A stretch of 50,922 nt of DNA from a bacterium (GCA_021372535.1 JAJFUH010000057.1:1-50922), one strand, 5' to 3'. Numbered from the stretch's first letter, positions 34,868-45,398 are shown. A program made the numbers and translations. Notes: generated from the letters alone by a model not told the origin.

Positions 34868-35406
34868 CGGGGAATATGGAAGAAAAATAGAGCCGGTTGG
34901 AATAATGGATTGAATAATATTTTAACAATTTTTTAACAAAAAAAATATTTTTGTGCTCTCCAACACATTTATTTCCAGAAACGATAATTATTATTATCTT
35001 TCATGTTGTTATCTTTCTTGAGCAGGTATTATCTTCTTGACCGATATCCTTACAATACGATTCGAAAAAGGAGTTATAAAAAAACCATTATAATATTCTC
35101 AGACTATATAAATAAATGCAATATCCTTCCTGTGGAGCTCATTTCACAGTTATATTTTTGCTTCGATATTACTATCGCAAGAGTATAATATACTAGGAGC
35201 TGCTTTAATGTGGCAAGGTCATATAGTGTATGGAATCGTAATGATAATGGTTTTAAATACTCCATTGATTATTCGATGATTTTGGGCGGTTTCATGCCGG
35301 ATATGTTTAGGTATATAGTCTAAATCTTGGATTTAATTATGTATTAGCCGGAGTGGTGCTGAGGATTTCCGATGTTATAGAATATTCCTTGAGAAGGGGA
35401 TTGTAC
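34868..35406. other. AT-rich gene-free region before the hybrid histidine kinase
   Basis: No gene is supported in these 539 bases. A 61-codon frame at 35003-35188 has no ribosome-binding site or family likeness. The region is much more AT-rich than the coding parts, with runs of A and T near 34920-34960, and must carry the promoter of the kinase gene. None of the dispersed repeats is present. Confidence 0.5.
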
Positions 35407-38400
35407 GTGAACCGTAATGATACAGAGAAACAACAGCTTATCAACGAAGTGAATGAATTGCGGAAACGTATATCCGAACTGGAAAAGTATGAAAAAGAAC
35501 ATATCCGCATTGAGCATTCATTACATATAGAAGAAGAGTGCAGTCGCGGGCTTATCGATCATTCTCACGATTTATTTTTCTGTGTGGACAAATCCGGCAT
35601 TATCAGAAAGGCCGGAGGCAGAAATCTTCCGGAATTACAAATCACTCCCCATGAAATCATCGGACAATCGGTATATGAGCTTTTTCCTCCGGAGATGGCT
35701 GATACTATCCGCAGGCATCAGTCAGGCGTTTTTGAGACCGGTCAGAATTTAACCTGTGAGCATTCGTTGGATTCAGCCGGTTTGAAGAAACATGGCCTGT
35801 TCACATTCTACCCGATAAAGAGTCCGGAAGACGAAGTTGAATTGGTTGGAATTATCTGCCGGAGCTTCACATACCAGAAACAGATTGAGCATGAGCTGAC
35901 TCAGGAAAAAAATATTTTCACTACGCTTATCGATCAGAGTCCCTTCTGCATTGCCATATATGATGCCGACGGGCATTTTATCAGGGGGAATCGGGCTTTT
36001 CACGACCTCATCAAATTCTATCCTCCTCCTGATTACTCTCTTTTTGAAGATAAAATATTTCTACGGCAACCGTATTTTCGTGAATTAATGAAGAAACTCA
36101 AAAAAGGTGAAATCATTAAAATTCCTGGAATTGAATATAATATTCATGAACTGTTTCCCGAATTTCCTGATATACCCATGTTTTTCTCCGGAATTGCTGT
36201 CCCGATCAGTAATAAAGAAAAGAAGATGGAATTCCTTGCGGTGATGTTTGAGAATGTTACCCGGCAAGTTAAAACCGAACAGGCATTACAAGAGAGTGAA
36301 AGAAGTTTTCGGAGCATTACCGAAAACATACAGGATATTGTTTTCAATCTTCAGGCTGAACCTCTGAAAATAAATCATATAAGTTCCTTGACCACTGCGA
36401 TAACAGGTTATACGCCGGAAGAATTTTATAATAATCCGCGACTCATTTTCGAGATAGTTCATCCCGATGACAGAAAAAAATTCGAATCAATTTTTAAATT
36501 ATCTGATTCTGTTCATAAACAGATAGAAATTCGATTGAATCACAAGAATGGAACTGTAGTCTGGATCGAGCTTCGATATATACCGGTCATCGATGACGGA
36601 GGGAATTTAATTGGATTGGAAGGTGTTGCCAGAGACATTTCACAGAGAAAACTGACCGAGAAAATTCTTCGGGAAAATGAAAAAAAGCTGCTGGAAATCA
36701 TCGACGGGATTTCAATTTCGTTAATTATCATTGGTAAAAATCATAAAATCACCCACTGGAACAAGGCGTGTGAAAAAATGACCGGAATTGCGGCCCGTGA
36801 CGTGATCGGCACGAATAAACAGTGGAAAGCGTTTTATGCTGACGAAAGACCGATTATGGCCGACCTCATTGTTGACGGGGGCCAGCCTGATGGTTTCTCA
36901 AAATATTACAGCGGTAAATTCAATAAATCCTCTTTTATTGAAGAAGCATATGAAGCCGACGATTTTTTCCCGGATCTGGGTAAAAACGGGAAATGGCTTT
37001 TCTTCACTGCTGCCCCGCTGAAAGATGCTGAAGGAAATATAACAGGCGCCGTGGAAACACTCCAGGACATTACCGAACGTAAACTTGCAGAGATTGCGCT
37101 CAAGGAACAGCTGATTTTTCTGCAAACACTCATGGATACCATACCCAATCCGATTTTTTATAAGAGTGTCAACGGTTTGTACATGGGATGCAACAAAGCT
37201 TTCAAAGAGTTTATGGGTTTTGATGGGGATATTTTGGGGAAAACGGTTTTTGATATTGCTCCAAGAGACTTAGCCTTAATATATAATAAAATGGATGTTC
37301 AATTGTTTAATAATCCTGGGATTCAGACCTATGAAGGAGACGTAATCCATGCCGATGGCACCAAACGTAATGCTGTCTTTTACAAGGCAACGTTCGGTAA
37401 ATCGGATGGAACCGTTATGGGGCTGGTCGGGGTGATAGTCGATATTACCGATTCAAAAAGGCTGGAAACTCAGCTGCGCCAGGCCCAGAAAATGGAGTCG
37501 ATAGGAACTCTGGCTTCCGGAATTGCGCATGATTTTAACAACATTCTCGCAGCAATACTCGGAAACACCGAACTTGCTTTGTTGAGTCTCCCCGACGAAT
37601 CTCCGGTCCATGAAGAACTCGAGCAGGTAATCAAATCTACCGGCAGAGCTAAAGACCTCGTTACCCAGATTCTGACTTTCAGCCGTCAGACCAATCTGGA
37701 AAAGCAGCCAATTCCGATAGCCAATACCATAAAAGAAGCGCTCAGAATGCTCCGTTCGATGGTACCCACTTCGATTGAGATTGTTCAAAACATATTGTCT
37801 ATCGAAGGATATGTTTTTTGTGATCCGGTACAGATACACCAAATATTGATGAATCTGTGTAATAACGCCGCTTATGCAATGAAAAACAAGCCGGGGATAA
37901 TGAAGATTTCCCTCGAAGATCTTGATATTGATGAAAAAAATTCGTTGGTGTTTAACCATCTGCCTCATGGCCGATACCTGAAACTCTCGGTGAGTGATAC
38001 GGGAACAGGTATTGATGTCTCGATACAGGAAAAATTATTCGATCCGTTTTTCACAACCAAAGCTCCAGGCGAAGGATCGGGTCTCGGGCTCTCGGTAGTG
38101 CATGGAATTGTGAAAGATCTCAACGGCGCCATCACGTATGAGAGCAAACCGGGAGAGGGAAGTAATTTTCATGTGATTTTGCCTCGTATCGAGCATGTTA
38201 TGTCCGAAAACCACGGTCCTGTGGAAAATATACGCGGCGGCAATGAACGGATTCTTATTGTTGATGATGAACGGGAAGTTGTGGTAATTCTTGAAAAAAT
38301 ATTAAAAGAACTGGGATATATGGTCACGCTTGCCACGAGTTCTGTGGAAGCCCTGGATATTTTCAGTCAGCAGCCGGACAACTTCGATGTTATCATAAGC

Positions 38401-38604
38401 GACATAACGATGCCCAAGATGACCGGAATCGAATTGGCTGGAAAAATCATCGAGATACGTCCCGATATCCCGATAATTCTCTGTACCGGTTATAATGAAT
38501 ATCTCTCGGAGCACGAGAAAATCCGTTTCGATGCAATTCTTAAGAAACCTTTCCGGAGAAGTGATATCGCACAGTCTCTCCGTAATATTTTTGAAAAAAA
38601 GTAA
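35407..38604 (+). CDS. Hybrid sensor histidine kinase with several PAS domains and receiver
   Basis: About 1065 aa from GTG 35407, preferred over GTG 35353 because GAAGGGGA lies six bases before it. A short coiled coil (EKQQLINEVNELRKRISELEK) is followed by about five PAS-type domains (for example DLFFCVDKSGII, FCIAIYDADGHF, ISLIIIGKNHKITHWNKACEKMTGI, PIFYKSVNGLYMGCNKAFKEFMG). Then HisKA with IAHDFNNIL (H708 phosphorylated), HATPase (LMNLCNNAAYAM; DTGTGID; GEGSGLGLSVVHG), and a receiver with DVIISDITMPKMTG (D999). No membrane segment, so it is cytoplasmic and senses an internal or redox/small-ligand signal. The NtrC-type regulator follows after 19 bp, so they very likely form a pair via phosphorelay. 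Confidence 0.92.
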   Translation: MNRNDTEKQQLINEVNELRKRISELEKYEKEHIRIEHSLHIEEECSRGLIDHSHDLFFCVDKSGIIRKAGGRNLPELQITPHEIIGQSVYELFPPEMADTIRRHQSGVFETGQNLTCEHSLDSAGLKKHGLFTFYPIKSPEDEVELVGIICRSFTYQKQIEHELTQEKNIFTTLIDQSPFCIAIYDADGHFIRGNRAFHDLIKFYPPPDYSLFEDKIFLRQPYFRELMKKLKKGEIIKIPGIEYNIHELFPEFPDIPMFFSGIAVPISNKEKKMEFLAVMFENVTRQVKTEQALQESERSFRSITENIQDIVFNLQAEPLKINHISSLTTAITGYTPEEFYNNPRLIFEIVHPDDRKKFESIFKLSDSVHKQIEIRLNHKNGTVVWIELRYIPVIDDGGNLIGLEGVARDISQRKLTEKILRENEKKLLEIIDGISISLIIIGKNHKITHWNKACEKMTGIAARDVIGTNKQWKAFYADERPIMADLIVDGGQPDGFSKYYSGKFNKSSFIEEAYEADDFFPDLGKNGKWLFFTAAPLKDAEGNITGAVETLQDITERKLAEIALKEQLIFLQTLMDTIPNPIFYKSVNGLYMGCNKAFKEFMGFDGDILGKTVFDIAPRDLALIYNKMDVQLFNNPGIQTYEGDVIHADGTKRNAVFYKATFGKSDGTVMGLVGVIVDITDSKRLETQLRQAQKMESIGTLASGIAHDFNNILAAILGNTELALLSLPDESPVHEELEQVIKSTGRAKDLVTQILTFSRQTNLEKQPIPIANTIKEALRMLRSMVPTSIEIVQNILSIEGYVFCDPVQIHQILMNLCNNAAYAMKNKPGIMKISLEDLDIDEKNSLVFNHLPHGRYLKLSVSDTGTGIDVSIQEKLFDPFFTTKAPGEGSGLGLSVVHGIVKDLNGAITYESKPGEGSNFHVILPRIEHVMSENHGPVENIRGGNERILIVDDEREVVVILEKILKELGYMVTLATSSVEALDIFSQQPDNFDVIISDITMPKMTGIELAGKIIEIRPDIPIILCTGYNEYLSEHEKIRFDAILKKPFRRSDIAQSLRNIFEKK

Positions 38605-38623
38605 AACAGGATATTTGATACCA

Positions 38624-40018
38624 ATGGCAGAAATACTGATCATTGATGATGACAAAGATTTTAACCAGATTCTCAGGAAGATAAATATCCAGCTGGGGCA
38701 TTCTGTAACATGTGTATTTTCTCTTACCCAGGGAATGGAAAAAGTACTCTCCGGCAGTTATGATGTGGTCTTCCTCGATGTGCGACTACCCGACGGGAGC
38801 GGGCTGGATGCAATCGCTGATATTCATGCCTCTGCTTCCCAGCCCGAAGTGATAATTCTTACTGCTTTCGGCGACCGTGACGGTGCTGAAATAGCGATAA
38901 AAAACGGCGCATGGAATTACCTTCAGAAACCATCGTTTATCAGTGATATCAAGCTTTCATTGATCCGCGCCCTCCAGTTCCGTGAACAGAAAACCCAAAA
39001 AAGCTTATTCTCGCTTAAGAGAGACGAAATAATCGGAAACAGCCCCAAGATGCAGGAAATCCTTGATTTGATAGCCCGGGCAGCATCGAGTGACGCGAAC
39101 GTTCTCGTTACCGGCGAAACCGGCACAGGAAAGGAGCTTTTTGCCGAGACGATACACAAAAACAGTTCCCGCGCACAAAAAAATTTCGTGGTGGTCGATT
39201 GCGCTTCGCTCCCTGATACCCTCATCGAAAGTATTCTGTTCGGATATGAGAAGGGCGCTTTTACCGGAGCTGAACGCGCGACCGAGGGTTTTATTGAACA
39301 GGCTGAAGGAGGCACGTTATTTCTCGATGAGGTAGGTGAGCTTTCACCAGTATCTCAAAAGACGTTTCTCCGTGTTCTTCAGGAGCGTCAGTTTTTCCCC
39401 GTCGGTTCAAAAAAGGAAAAACGAATCAATTTCCGGCTCATTGCCGCAACCAACCGTAATATTGAGCAGATGGTAGAAACCGGCGAATTTCGAAAGGATT
39501 TCTTTTTCCGTATCAATTCCTTTACCCTTGAGCTCCCCCCCCTGCGGGAACGGAAAGAGGATATAAAGGAACTAATAATTCATTATGTGAAGAAATTCTG
39601 CGAAATGTACGGCATGGAAATAAAAGGAATATCACCGGATTTTTTTGAAGCGATGATGCTCTATGACTGGCCCGGGAATGTCCGTGAGTTCGTCAATACC
39701 ATGGAACGTGTTATAACTATTGCCCGGCATGAATCCATCCTTTTCCCCTACCATCTCCCCTCATTTTTCCGGATAAAGATAGCACAGTCTTCTTTTTCCG
39801 AAACAAAACCTTCCCAATCCAGCTTAAGACCGGAAGACCATATCGAAAGTGTCGAGCTCGAGAGTTTCCCGACATTCGAGAAATTCTCCGAATCATGCAG
39901 TCAGAAGTATTTCCGGAGACTCATGACAATGGTTGATGGTCAAAGAAACGAGGCATACCGTATCGCCGGTTTATCACGATCAAAACTCTACAGGATTTTG
40001 AAGGATTATAACCTGTAA
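38624..40018 (+). CDS. NtrC-family sigma-54-dependent response regulator
   Basis: A 464-aa protein from ATG 38624. The receiver has ILIIDDDKDF and the phospho-acceptor D52 in FLDVRLPDGSG. The AAA+ domain has Walker A GETGTGK (164-170), GAFTGA (211-216), which contacts sigma-54, GGTLFLDEVGEL (Walker B) and the arginine-finger region FRKDFFFRINSF. The C-terminal segment ends in a Fis-like helix-turn-helix, EAYRIAGLSRSKLYRILKDY. It activates transcription from -24/-12 promoters when phosphorylated, most likely by the hybrid kinase upstream. A near-consensus -24/-12 promoter lies 178 bases after its stop, before the chemoreceptor gene. Confidence 0.93.
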   Translation: MAEILIIDDDKDFNQILRKINIQLGHSVTCVFSLTQGMEKVLSGSYDVVFLDVRLPDGSGLDAIADIHASASQPEVIILTAFGDRDGAEIAIKNGAWNYLQKPSFISDIKLSLIRALQFREQKTQKSLFSLKRDEIIGNSPKMQEILDLIARAASSDANVLVTGETGTGKELFAETIHKNSSRAQKNFVVVDCASLPDTLIESILFGYEKGAFTGAERATEGFIEQAEGGTLFLDEVGELSPVSQKTFLRVLQERQFFPVGSKKEKRINFRLIAATNRNIEQMVETGEFRKDFFFRINSFTLELPPLRERKEDIKELIIHYVKKFCEMYGMEIKGISPDFFEAMMLYDWPGNVREFVNTMERVITIARHESILFPYHLPSFFRIKIAQSSFSETKPSQSSLRPEDHIESVELESFPTFEKFSESCSQKYFRRLMTMVDGQRNEAYRIAGLSRSKLYRILKDYNL

Positions 40019-40195
40019 TTTCTGACTACCGTATCCGTATCCTGCCTTTCTGTAATAATTTCAATTCATGGATTCGATGTTTCACATCTGACACATTACC
40101 CCCTTTCAAGTATCTCCGATCTCACGCATGCTTCGAGATGATATATTCATATAACATATTGAATAATAATTAATTAATGTTATGTCATTATAGTT

Positions 40196-40211
40196 TGGCA
40201 TGGTTTATGCT
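40196..40211 (+). promoter_or_regulatory. Sigma-54 (-24/-12) promoter before the chemoreceptor gene
   Basis: TTGGCATGGTTTATGCT contains the invariant GG (40197-40198) and GC (40209-40210) separated by exactly 10 bases, close to the consensus TGGCAC-N5-TTGC. It lies in the 367-bp gap between the NtrC-type gene and the methyl-accepting protein, 175 bases before the latter's ATG. No other gene is supported in the gap. An enhancer for the regulator is expected upstream but I could not define one. Confidence 0.6.
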
Positions 40212-40385
40212 CTTAAGTGGGACAGAAATAAAAATGACCGTTAACAATTTTACTATTTAATCCATGGAATTGCCATGAAGAAAGGAGTATCGGTTAAGTT
40301 GTACCACACATTCAGTTTTTCAGCGAGAAAAAGTATCGTTACACTGTTCAGAATCGATTTATCACTCACTTGAAAGGGTAAAGAA

Positions 40386-42335
40386 ATGAAAAAGCGGACA
40401 CTCGGATTTAAACTGATTGCCGGCGGCATTGCGGTAGTTTTGATTCCTCTGGTTGTTGTCGGATTTTTTTCCATCACAAAGGCAACGACTTCTCTTGAAA
40501 CGGTATCAAAAGAACAGACTGTAAATATTGCGAAAAACCTTGCAAACATGACTCAGATAGTACTGATGGAAGAAATGAAGTTTGTAAAAGAGCTGTCAGT
40601 TCTCGATACGGTTGTAGAGGTTACAGGGAAGGTAAGCGAAGTCGGGCCTGAAAATAAAGATGCTATAGCAGCGAGCGATTTTCTTACTCAACAGCTCGAT
40701 CAGATCATGAAACAGGTTGGTAATGACTATGAGTCGATACTTGTCACCGATGTGAATGGAACCGTTTTCGCCGATGGCAGCGAGGGTAAATATAAAGGGA
40801 CTTCACTGGCTGACCGTGAATATTTCAGTATCGCAAAAAGCGGCAGGGTTAATATCAGCGAAGCGATCAAATCAAAACTGAGCGGATCTCCCATTATTCC
40901 TTTCTGCGCACCGATTTTTTCCGAATCAGGCCGTTTTACCGGGACAGTTACCGCAATTCTCAAGATTGATTTTCTCTCGGAAAAATTCACCGAGGTGAAG
41001 GTCGGAAAAACAGGGTATTCTTTTATGGTGGATAAGACCGGCCTGGTCGTAGTTCACCCCAATAAAGATCACATTCTCCAGACGAACCTTGCCAAACTGA
41101 ATGGCATGGAAGTCATTATGGGCAATATGCTGGCCCACCAGGTCGGCGTCGAATCATATGTATTTGAAGGAGTATCCAAAATTGCCGGATATGCCCCGGT
41201 TGAACTGACCGGCTGGAGCATCGGTGTTACCCAGCCTTCTTCGGAATTCCTTGCGGCTCCCACCGCCATAAGAAACATGATTCTTATTGTCGGATTAATT
41301 TTTCTGGCTGTAACCATCGTAACGCTCGTTTTCTTCACACGGAGTATTACAAAACCCATCACCCGTGTCATCGATGTGCTCACGGAAGGCTCAAACCAGG
41401 TCTCCGCGGCATCGAGTCAGGTCTCGTCGAGCAGCCAGCAGCTGGCTGAAGGTTCGAGTGAACTGGCGGCAAGCCTCGAAGAAACCTCATCGTCCATGGA
41501 AGAAATTGCCTCGATGTCTCGTCAGAACGCAGAGAATTCAAACCAGGCAAAGCAGATGATGTTTGAAGCCAATAAAATCGTCGAAAAAGTCAACAAGCAG
41601 ATGGGTGACCTGGTCGAAGCAACCCAGGTGATTACACGGTCGAGCGAAGAAACGGGTAAAATCATCAAGACTATCGATGAGATCGCTTTCCAGACCAATC
41701 TGCTGGCTCTGAACGCGGCTGTGGAAGCTGCACGAGCCGGTGAGGCAGGCGCGGGATTTGCCGTTGTCGCCGACGAAGTGAGAAATCTTGCCATGCGGTC
41801 GGCCGATGCAGCGAAAAATACGGCCGAGTTGATCCAGAACACCATCAATGCAGTCAAGAAGGGTACCGAATTAACCAACGCCGCTCAGGAAGGATTTAAC
41901 GAGAATGCGGCAATTTCTGTCAAGATTGCCGGACTGGTTGATGAGATAGCCGCCGCATCCAATGAGCAGTCACAGGGGCTCCAGCAGGTCAATACCGCTG
42001 TCTCCCAGATGGATCAGGTTACCCAGTCGACCGCTGCAAATGCCGAAGAATCGGCATCGGCAAGTGAGGAGCTTACTTCTCAGGCCGCAGAGCTTAACAC
42101 CATGGTTTCAACCCTGATTTCCATTATCGGCGGATCAAACGGTAATGGTAATAACGGGCAGGGCTACGCTGACAGATCGTATTCACGCGCTTCATTACCT
42201 TCCCCCAGGAAAGGATCGAATCTCCATAAAAAAACAACCGCCATACCGAAGAAAATTTCGGGAAAGACTGCAACATCCGTCATGAAACCGAATGATGTTA
42301 TTCCCCTTGATACCGAAGAATTCGAGGAATTCTAA
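40386..42335 (+). CDS. Methyl-accepting chemotaxis protein with periplasmic dCache-type sensor
   Basis: A 649-aa protein with AAAGGG before the ATG. TM1 is at ~9-31, a periplasmic double-Cache-type domain at ~35-290 ([36 protein letters not shown]), TM2 at ~297-320 and a short linker rather than a full HAMP. The cytoplasmic coiled coil follows with the conserved tip [20 protein letters not shown] and [20 protein letters not shown] that contacts CheA/CheW. The end is [11 protein letters not shown], resembling acidic aromatic tails of other bacterial receptors that could tether CheR-type enzymes. It senses a small ligand, possibly an amino or organic acid, outside the inner membrane. Expression is likely sigma-54-dependent given the promoter. 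Confidence 0.92.
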   Translation: MKKRTLGFKLIAGGIAVVLIPLVVVGFFSITKATTSLETVSKEQTVNIAKNLANMTQIVLMEEMKFVKELSVLDTVVEVTGKVSEVGPENKDAIAASDFLTQQLDQIMKQVGNDYESILVTDVNGTVFADGSEGKYKGTSLADREYFSIAKSGRVNISEAIKSKLSGSPIIPFCAPIFSESGRFTGTVTAILKIDFLSEKFTEVKVGKTGYSFMVDKTGLVVVHPNKDHILQTNLAKLNGMEVIMGNMLAHQVGVESYVFEGVSKIAGYAPVELTGWSIGVTQPSSEFLAAPTAIRNMILIVGLIFLAVTIVTLVFFTRSITKPITRVIDVLTEGSNQVSAASSQVSSSSQQLAEGSSELAASLEETSSSMEEIASMSRQNAENSNQAKQMMFEANKIVEKVNKQMGDLVEATQVITRSSEETGKIIKTIDEIAFQTNLLALNAAVEAARAGEAGAGFAVVADEVRNLAMRSADAAKNTAELIQNTINAVKKGTELTNAAQEGFNENAAISVKIAGLVDEIAAASNEQSQGLQQVNTAVSQMDQVTQSTAANAEESASASEELTSQAAELNTMVSTLISIIGGSNGNGNNGQGYADRSYSRASLPSPRKGSNLHKKTTAIPKKISGKTATSVMKPNDVIPLDTEEFEEF

Positions 42336-42352
42336 GCGCTGATCCCACGAGA

Positions 42353-42386
42353 GGCTCCCGGTGGAATTGTCTTACCGGGAGCCTTT
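42353..42386 (+). terminator. Rho-independent-type terminator after the chemoreceptor gene
   Basis: GGCTCCCGGT (42353-42362) and ACCGGGAGCC (42374-42383) form a perfect 10-bp stem with an 11-base loop, followed by a short TTT. It begins 18 bases after the stop, so it separates the chemoreceptor transcript from the porin gene. Confidence 0.75.
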
Positions 42387-42560
42387 CCACATTGAACGAC
42401 AAACTATCCTCACTCTTCAAATATCTCCTGACAATGACGTATCGATAATGAAATACTCTGTTTAAAACATGTTTCAAAACGTATGAAAAGATTATTCGCC
42501 GTTCAATAAAAATAAGGACAATGTAATACAACAATATGTCTTGGATTCCGGAGGTCTGCA

Positions 42561-44087
42561 ATGAAAAAAGTGTTCATGTTATTGTTAATAGCGCTCCTGA
42601 CTGCGATGGGTAACTCTCCCGGATATGCCCAGGGATACAAAAATATCCTGGACAGATTGAAAACTATCGAAGACAACCTCGATCGTCTTGGAACAAAACA
42701 GGACAAGGACACCCAGGTATTTCAGCAACAGCTTGCCGAAATGAAATCGGTTCAGAACCCCTCCGGTCAGGATGCATCGAACGGGATTCTTCAGTCGGAA
42801 GTTCGAAACATGAAAACGGACATGGAGAGGATTTCATCGGAAGTGGCCAGAATTGCCCGCGATATCGATCAGGTCAAGAAGAACGATGATCCTCAGATAT
42901 CGCAGGATGTCATCCGGGAGCTCGATACGGTGATCGCCCGGCTTCAGGAAAAGATTGAAGCCACGCCTGCGCCGCAGTCGAATAAATCCGGGGCTCGAAC
43001 CGCCGAACCTGAAAAAACGGATGAAACCCCGAAGCTCGCTTTTGAACCCTATGGCTATTTCATGTTCGATATGTCATATGACCAGGCGCGGGCCGAATCG
43101 GGTAACTATGTATTCTGGGTAAACGACACTCCCCCGCCTAAAAAGAAAGATAACGAATTGAACATGACAGCCCGTCAGAGCCGTATCGGGTGGAATGTAA
43201 GCTATAAAGGTCTCAAGGAACATCCCGTTACCGCCCGTTTTGAATTCGATTTTTACGGCGGCGGTGCTGAAAACAAGAATATCCCGCTCATACGTCATGG
43301 TTATCTCAAGGCGGATTTCGGCAGCTATTATGTGCTTGCCGGTCAGACTTCGGATGTTATTTCTCCGCTTGTGCCCACGACAGTAAACTATACCGTTCTA
43401 TGGAACTGCGGAAACATCGGGTATCGGCATCCGCAGATTCAGATAGGCTCAACGTTCAAAAACGGCATCGAAGTAGTCGGCGCCTTGTCGAGGAATATTG
43501 CTGGCGATGTGGATAATGACGGAAAAGATGATGGCGAAGACAGTGTTATTCCGACAGTCCAGGCCCGGTTTTCGTATATCACGCCAACCATCAATACTGG
43601 TGTTTCGGGGCATTACGGGGTCATGGATTATACCAATCAGCAGGGTAAGGACAAGCAGTATACGTCGTATTCGGTGAATTTTCATGCAAGCTATGCGATC
43701 AACAAATCCCTGCTGATAAAAGGAGAGGCATTTACCGGTAAAACGCTCAGCCAGTATCTGGCCGGTATCGGTCAGGGATTCGATTATAAGCTCGACCGTG
43801 AAGTCGAGAGCACGGGCGGGTGGTTCAGCGCAACGTTAAAAACAGGCGCAAACACCCGTTTTAACGCCGGCATGGGTATCGATCAGCCGAAAAAAGATGA
43901 AAACCTGGCATTTCCGGCCAGAAACTCCAACCGGTGTGTCTTTGGAAACGTCTATACGCCGATTGCCTATAAGACATCTCTGGCATTCGAGGTCTCCCAC
44001 TGGACAACCGGTTATTATCGCGGAGCAAACCAGACAAAGGATATTTCAAGCGTACGATTCCAGACCGCGCTTATTTTTACTTTCTGA
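42561..44087 (+). CDS. Outer-membrane porin with N-terminal coiled coil (DcaP-like)
   Basis: A 508-aa protein with CCGGAGG before the ATG and a signal peptide (NSPGYA-QGY). Residues ~25-135 are a coiled coil (YKNILDRLKTIEDNLDRLG, EVARIARDIDQVKK), then a short Pro/Ala linker and a beta-barrel of ~350 residues with repeating amphipathic strands (YGYFMFDMSYDQA, ARQSRIGWNVSY, SVNFHASYAINKSLLIKGEAF), ending with Phe (TALIFTF) as is typical for BAM-inserted barrels. The combination matches DcaP-like trimeric porins whose coiled coil reaches into the periplasm. It probably lets small solutes, perhaps carboxylates, into the cell. It may be connected with the adjacent signalling genes. Confidence 0.8.
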   Translation: MKKVFMLLLIALLTAMGNSPGYAQGYKNILDRLKTIEDNLDRLGTKQDKDTQVFQQQLAEMKSVQNPSGQDASNGILQSEVRNMKTDMERISSEVARIARDIDQVKKNDDPQISQDVIRELDTVIARLQEKIEATPAPQSNKSGARTAEPEKTDETPKLAFEPYGYFMFDMSYDQARAESGNYVFWVNDTPPPKKKDNELNMTARQSRIGWNVSYKGLKEHPVTARFEFDFYGGGAENKNIPLIRHGYLKADFGSYYVLAGQTSDVISPLVPTTVNYTVLWNCGNIGYRHPQIQIGSTFKNGIEVVGALSRNIAGDVDNDGKDDGEDSVIPTVQARFSYITPTINTGVSGHYGVMDYTNQQGKDKQYTSYSVNFHASYAINKSLLIKGEAFTGKTLSQYLAGIGQGFDYKLDREVESTGGWFSATLKTGANTRFNAGMGIDQPKKDENLAFPARNSNRCVFGNVYTPIAYKTSLAFEVSHWTTGYYRGANQTKDISSVRFQTALIFTF

Positions 44088-44109
44088 ACGGCACCTGATA
44101 CTACTATTC

Positions 44110-44140
44110 TGACCCCCTGTCCATACCTTACAGGGGGTCA
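44110..44140. terminator. Bidirectional hairpin between convergent genes
   Basis: TGACCCCCTGT (44110-44120) and ACAGGGGGTCA (44130-44140) form a perfect 11-bp stem with a 9-base loop between the porin stop (44087) and the stop of the minus-strand hydrolase (44162). There is no T-run on either strand, so its efficiency is unknown, but the position fits a shared terminator. Confidence 0.7.
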
Positions 44141-44161
44141 GGATACCTCATTCGGCCTCAT

Positions 44162-45349
44162 TTATTTCTCAAACAGCTTATCCGGCAGCGCTCCGGATAT
44201 TTTTTTATCCGCTGCGGTTTCGAACAGTACCTTTCCGTTCCTTACGATGGTGAGTTTCAGCGGTGCATCGGTGGTGACCTCGAACCGTGAAACCCTGACA
44301 AGCTTCGAGACGGAGTCGAGATCGATGCTCACCTGGCTGATGTTCTCGACGTTGACGGAAAGGACATCGTCTTTGAGAGACGCGTGAATCCGTGCGAATG
44401 AGTTTTCTTGGGCCGGAGTGATATCGAGCCAGAAGAAGCGTTTTGCCTCGTCGGTCACCAGTGTCAGCTCCGGGAAGAAACGCGTGGGCGTTTCAAAACC
44501 CGATTCGCACTTGTTTTCGTAGTATGTGAGACGGTCGCAGACCCATGATGCGGTAAAATTCGTCGGGCAGTGCGCTGCACCATGGAGCCAGAAAACATCG
44601 GGTTGAAAGCGGTAAAACCGGCGTATGGTCTCGGTGAGATGTTCCGATTGTTCTGGCGGTACCCATGTATCGTTGGTGCCATGCCACATCATGAGGGGTA
44701 CGTATTGGAAATTCGGTGCATATGAAACAGCCGACCGCCGCTCGTAATCGAATCGCGTTGCTTCGGAATACGGGCCGCATTCGCGCTCCACGCTCCCTAT
44801 CAGAGAGGGAATCGTTGTCTCGGTAAACAATTTGAGGTCCATGACTCCCTGACCGGCCACAGCGGCAGCAAACAGGTCGGGATATTTCGCCGCCATGACC
44901 GCGGCGAGCATGCCGCCCATCGACCGGCCGACGATGTATACTTTCGAGGAATCGACGCTGTAGTTCTGTTTCATGTAGGTTATCGCATCGATGATATCAT
45001 GCTGGGCTTCAAGCGCGGCGCAGGAAGTCTCGCCGCTGGTCCGCTTCCCGTGGAGCTCGGGGCATACGAGAAGGTAACCTCGGGCATCGCATTCGGGATA
45101 ATACCCCGTCCGGGCTCCGGTAAAACGGTTCCCGCCCATGTAGTGGGCAACCACGAGGAGCGGACTGGTAGTGCGGGTCCGGCAGACATTGGGGATGTAT
45201 GCGACTGCTTTCTGCTCTGTCTGGTCGAATGAACTGCGAAAAGTGAATTCAATCTCTTCTCCCGTGCACCATGAGGCAGAAAGTAAAAGCACAAGGAATA
45301 GTACGGCAGATAATAATCGTGTGCTGAATAGAGATAATTTTTTCCGCAT
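44162..45349 (-). CDS. Secreted alpha/beta hydrolase (prolyl-oligopeptidase-like esterase/peptidase)
   Basis: A 395-aa protein with GGGAGGAATTC before the ATG and a signal peptide (LLLSASWCTG-E). It has HYMGGN, an oxyanion-like segment, the nucleophile elbow GRSMGG (S143), MWHGTNDTWVPP with D227 and LHGAAHC with H260, a complete Ser-Asp-His triad in the order of the S9/dienelactone-hydrolase fold. A C-terminal beta-rich part (~290-395) may bind substrate. It would hydrolyse an ester or peptide in the periplasm or outside, for example acetyl or feruloyl groups on polysaccharide, in keeping with the neighbouring glycan genes; the substrate is not known. Confidence 0.82.
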   Translation of the reverse strand: MRKKLSLFSTRLLSAVLFLVLLLSASWCTGEEIEFTFRSSFDQTEQKAVAYIPNVCRTRTTSPLLVVAHYMGGNRFTGARTGYYPECDARGYLLVCPELHGKRTSGETSCAALEAQHDIIDAITYMKQNYSVDSSKVYIVGRSMGGMLAAVMAAKYPDLFAAAVAGQGVMDLKLFTETTIPSLIGSVERECGPYSEATRFDYERRSAVSYAPNFQYVPLMMWHGTNDTWVPPEQSEHLTETIRRFYRFQPDVFWLHGAAHCPTNFTASWVCDRLTYYENKCESGFETPTRFFPELTLVTDEAKRFFWLDITPAQENSFARIHASLKDDVLSVNVENISQVSIDLDSVSKLVRVSRFEVTTDAPLKLTIVRNGKVLFETAADKKISGALPDKLFEK

Positions 45350-45398
45350 AATGAATTCCTCCCTTTGTCAATTCCGGATTATTAATAAAAAATATTCA

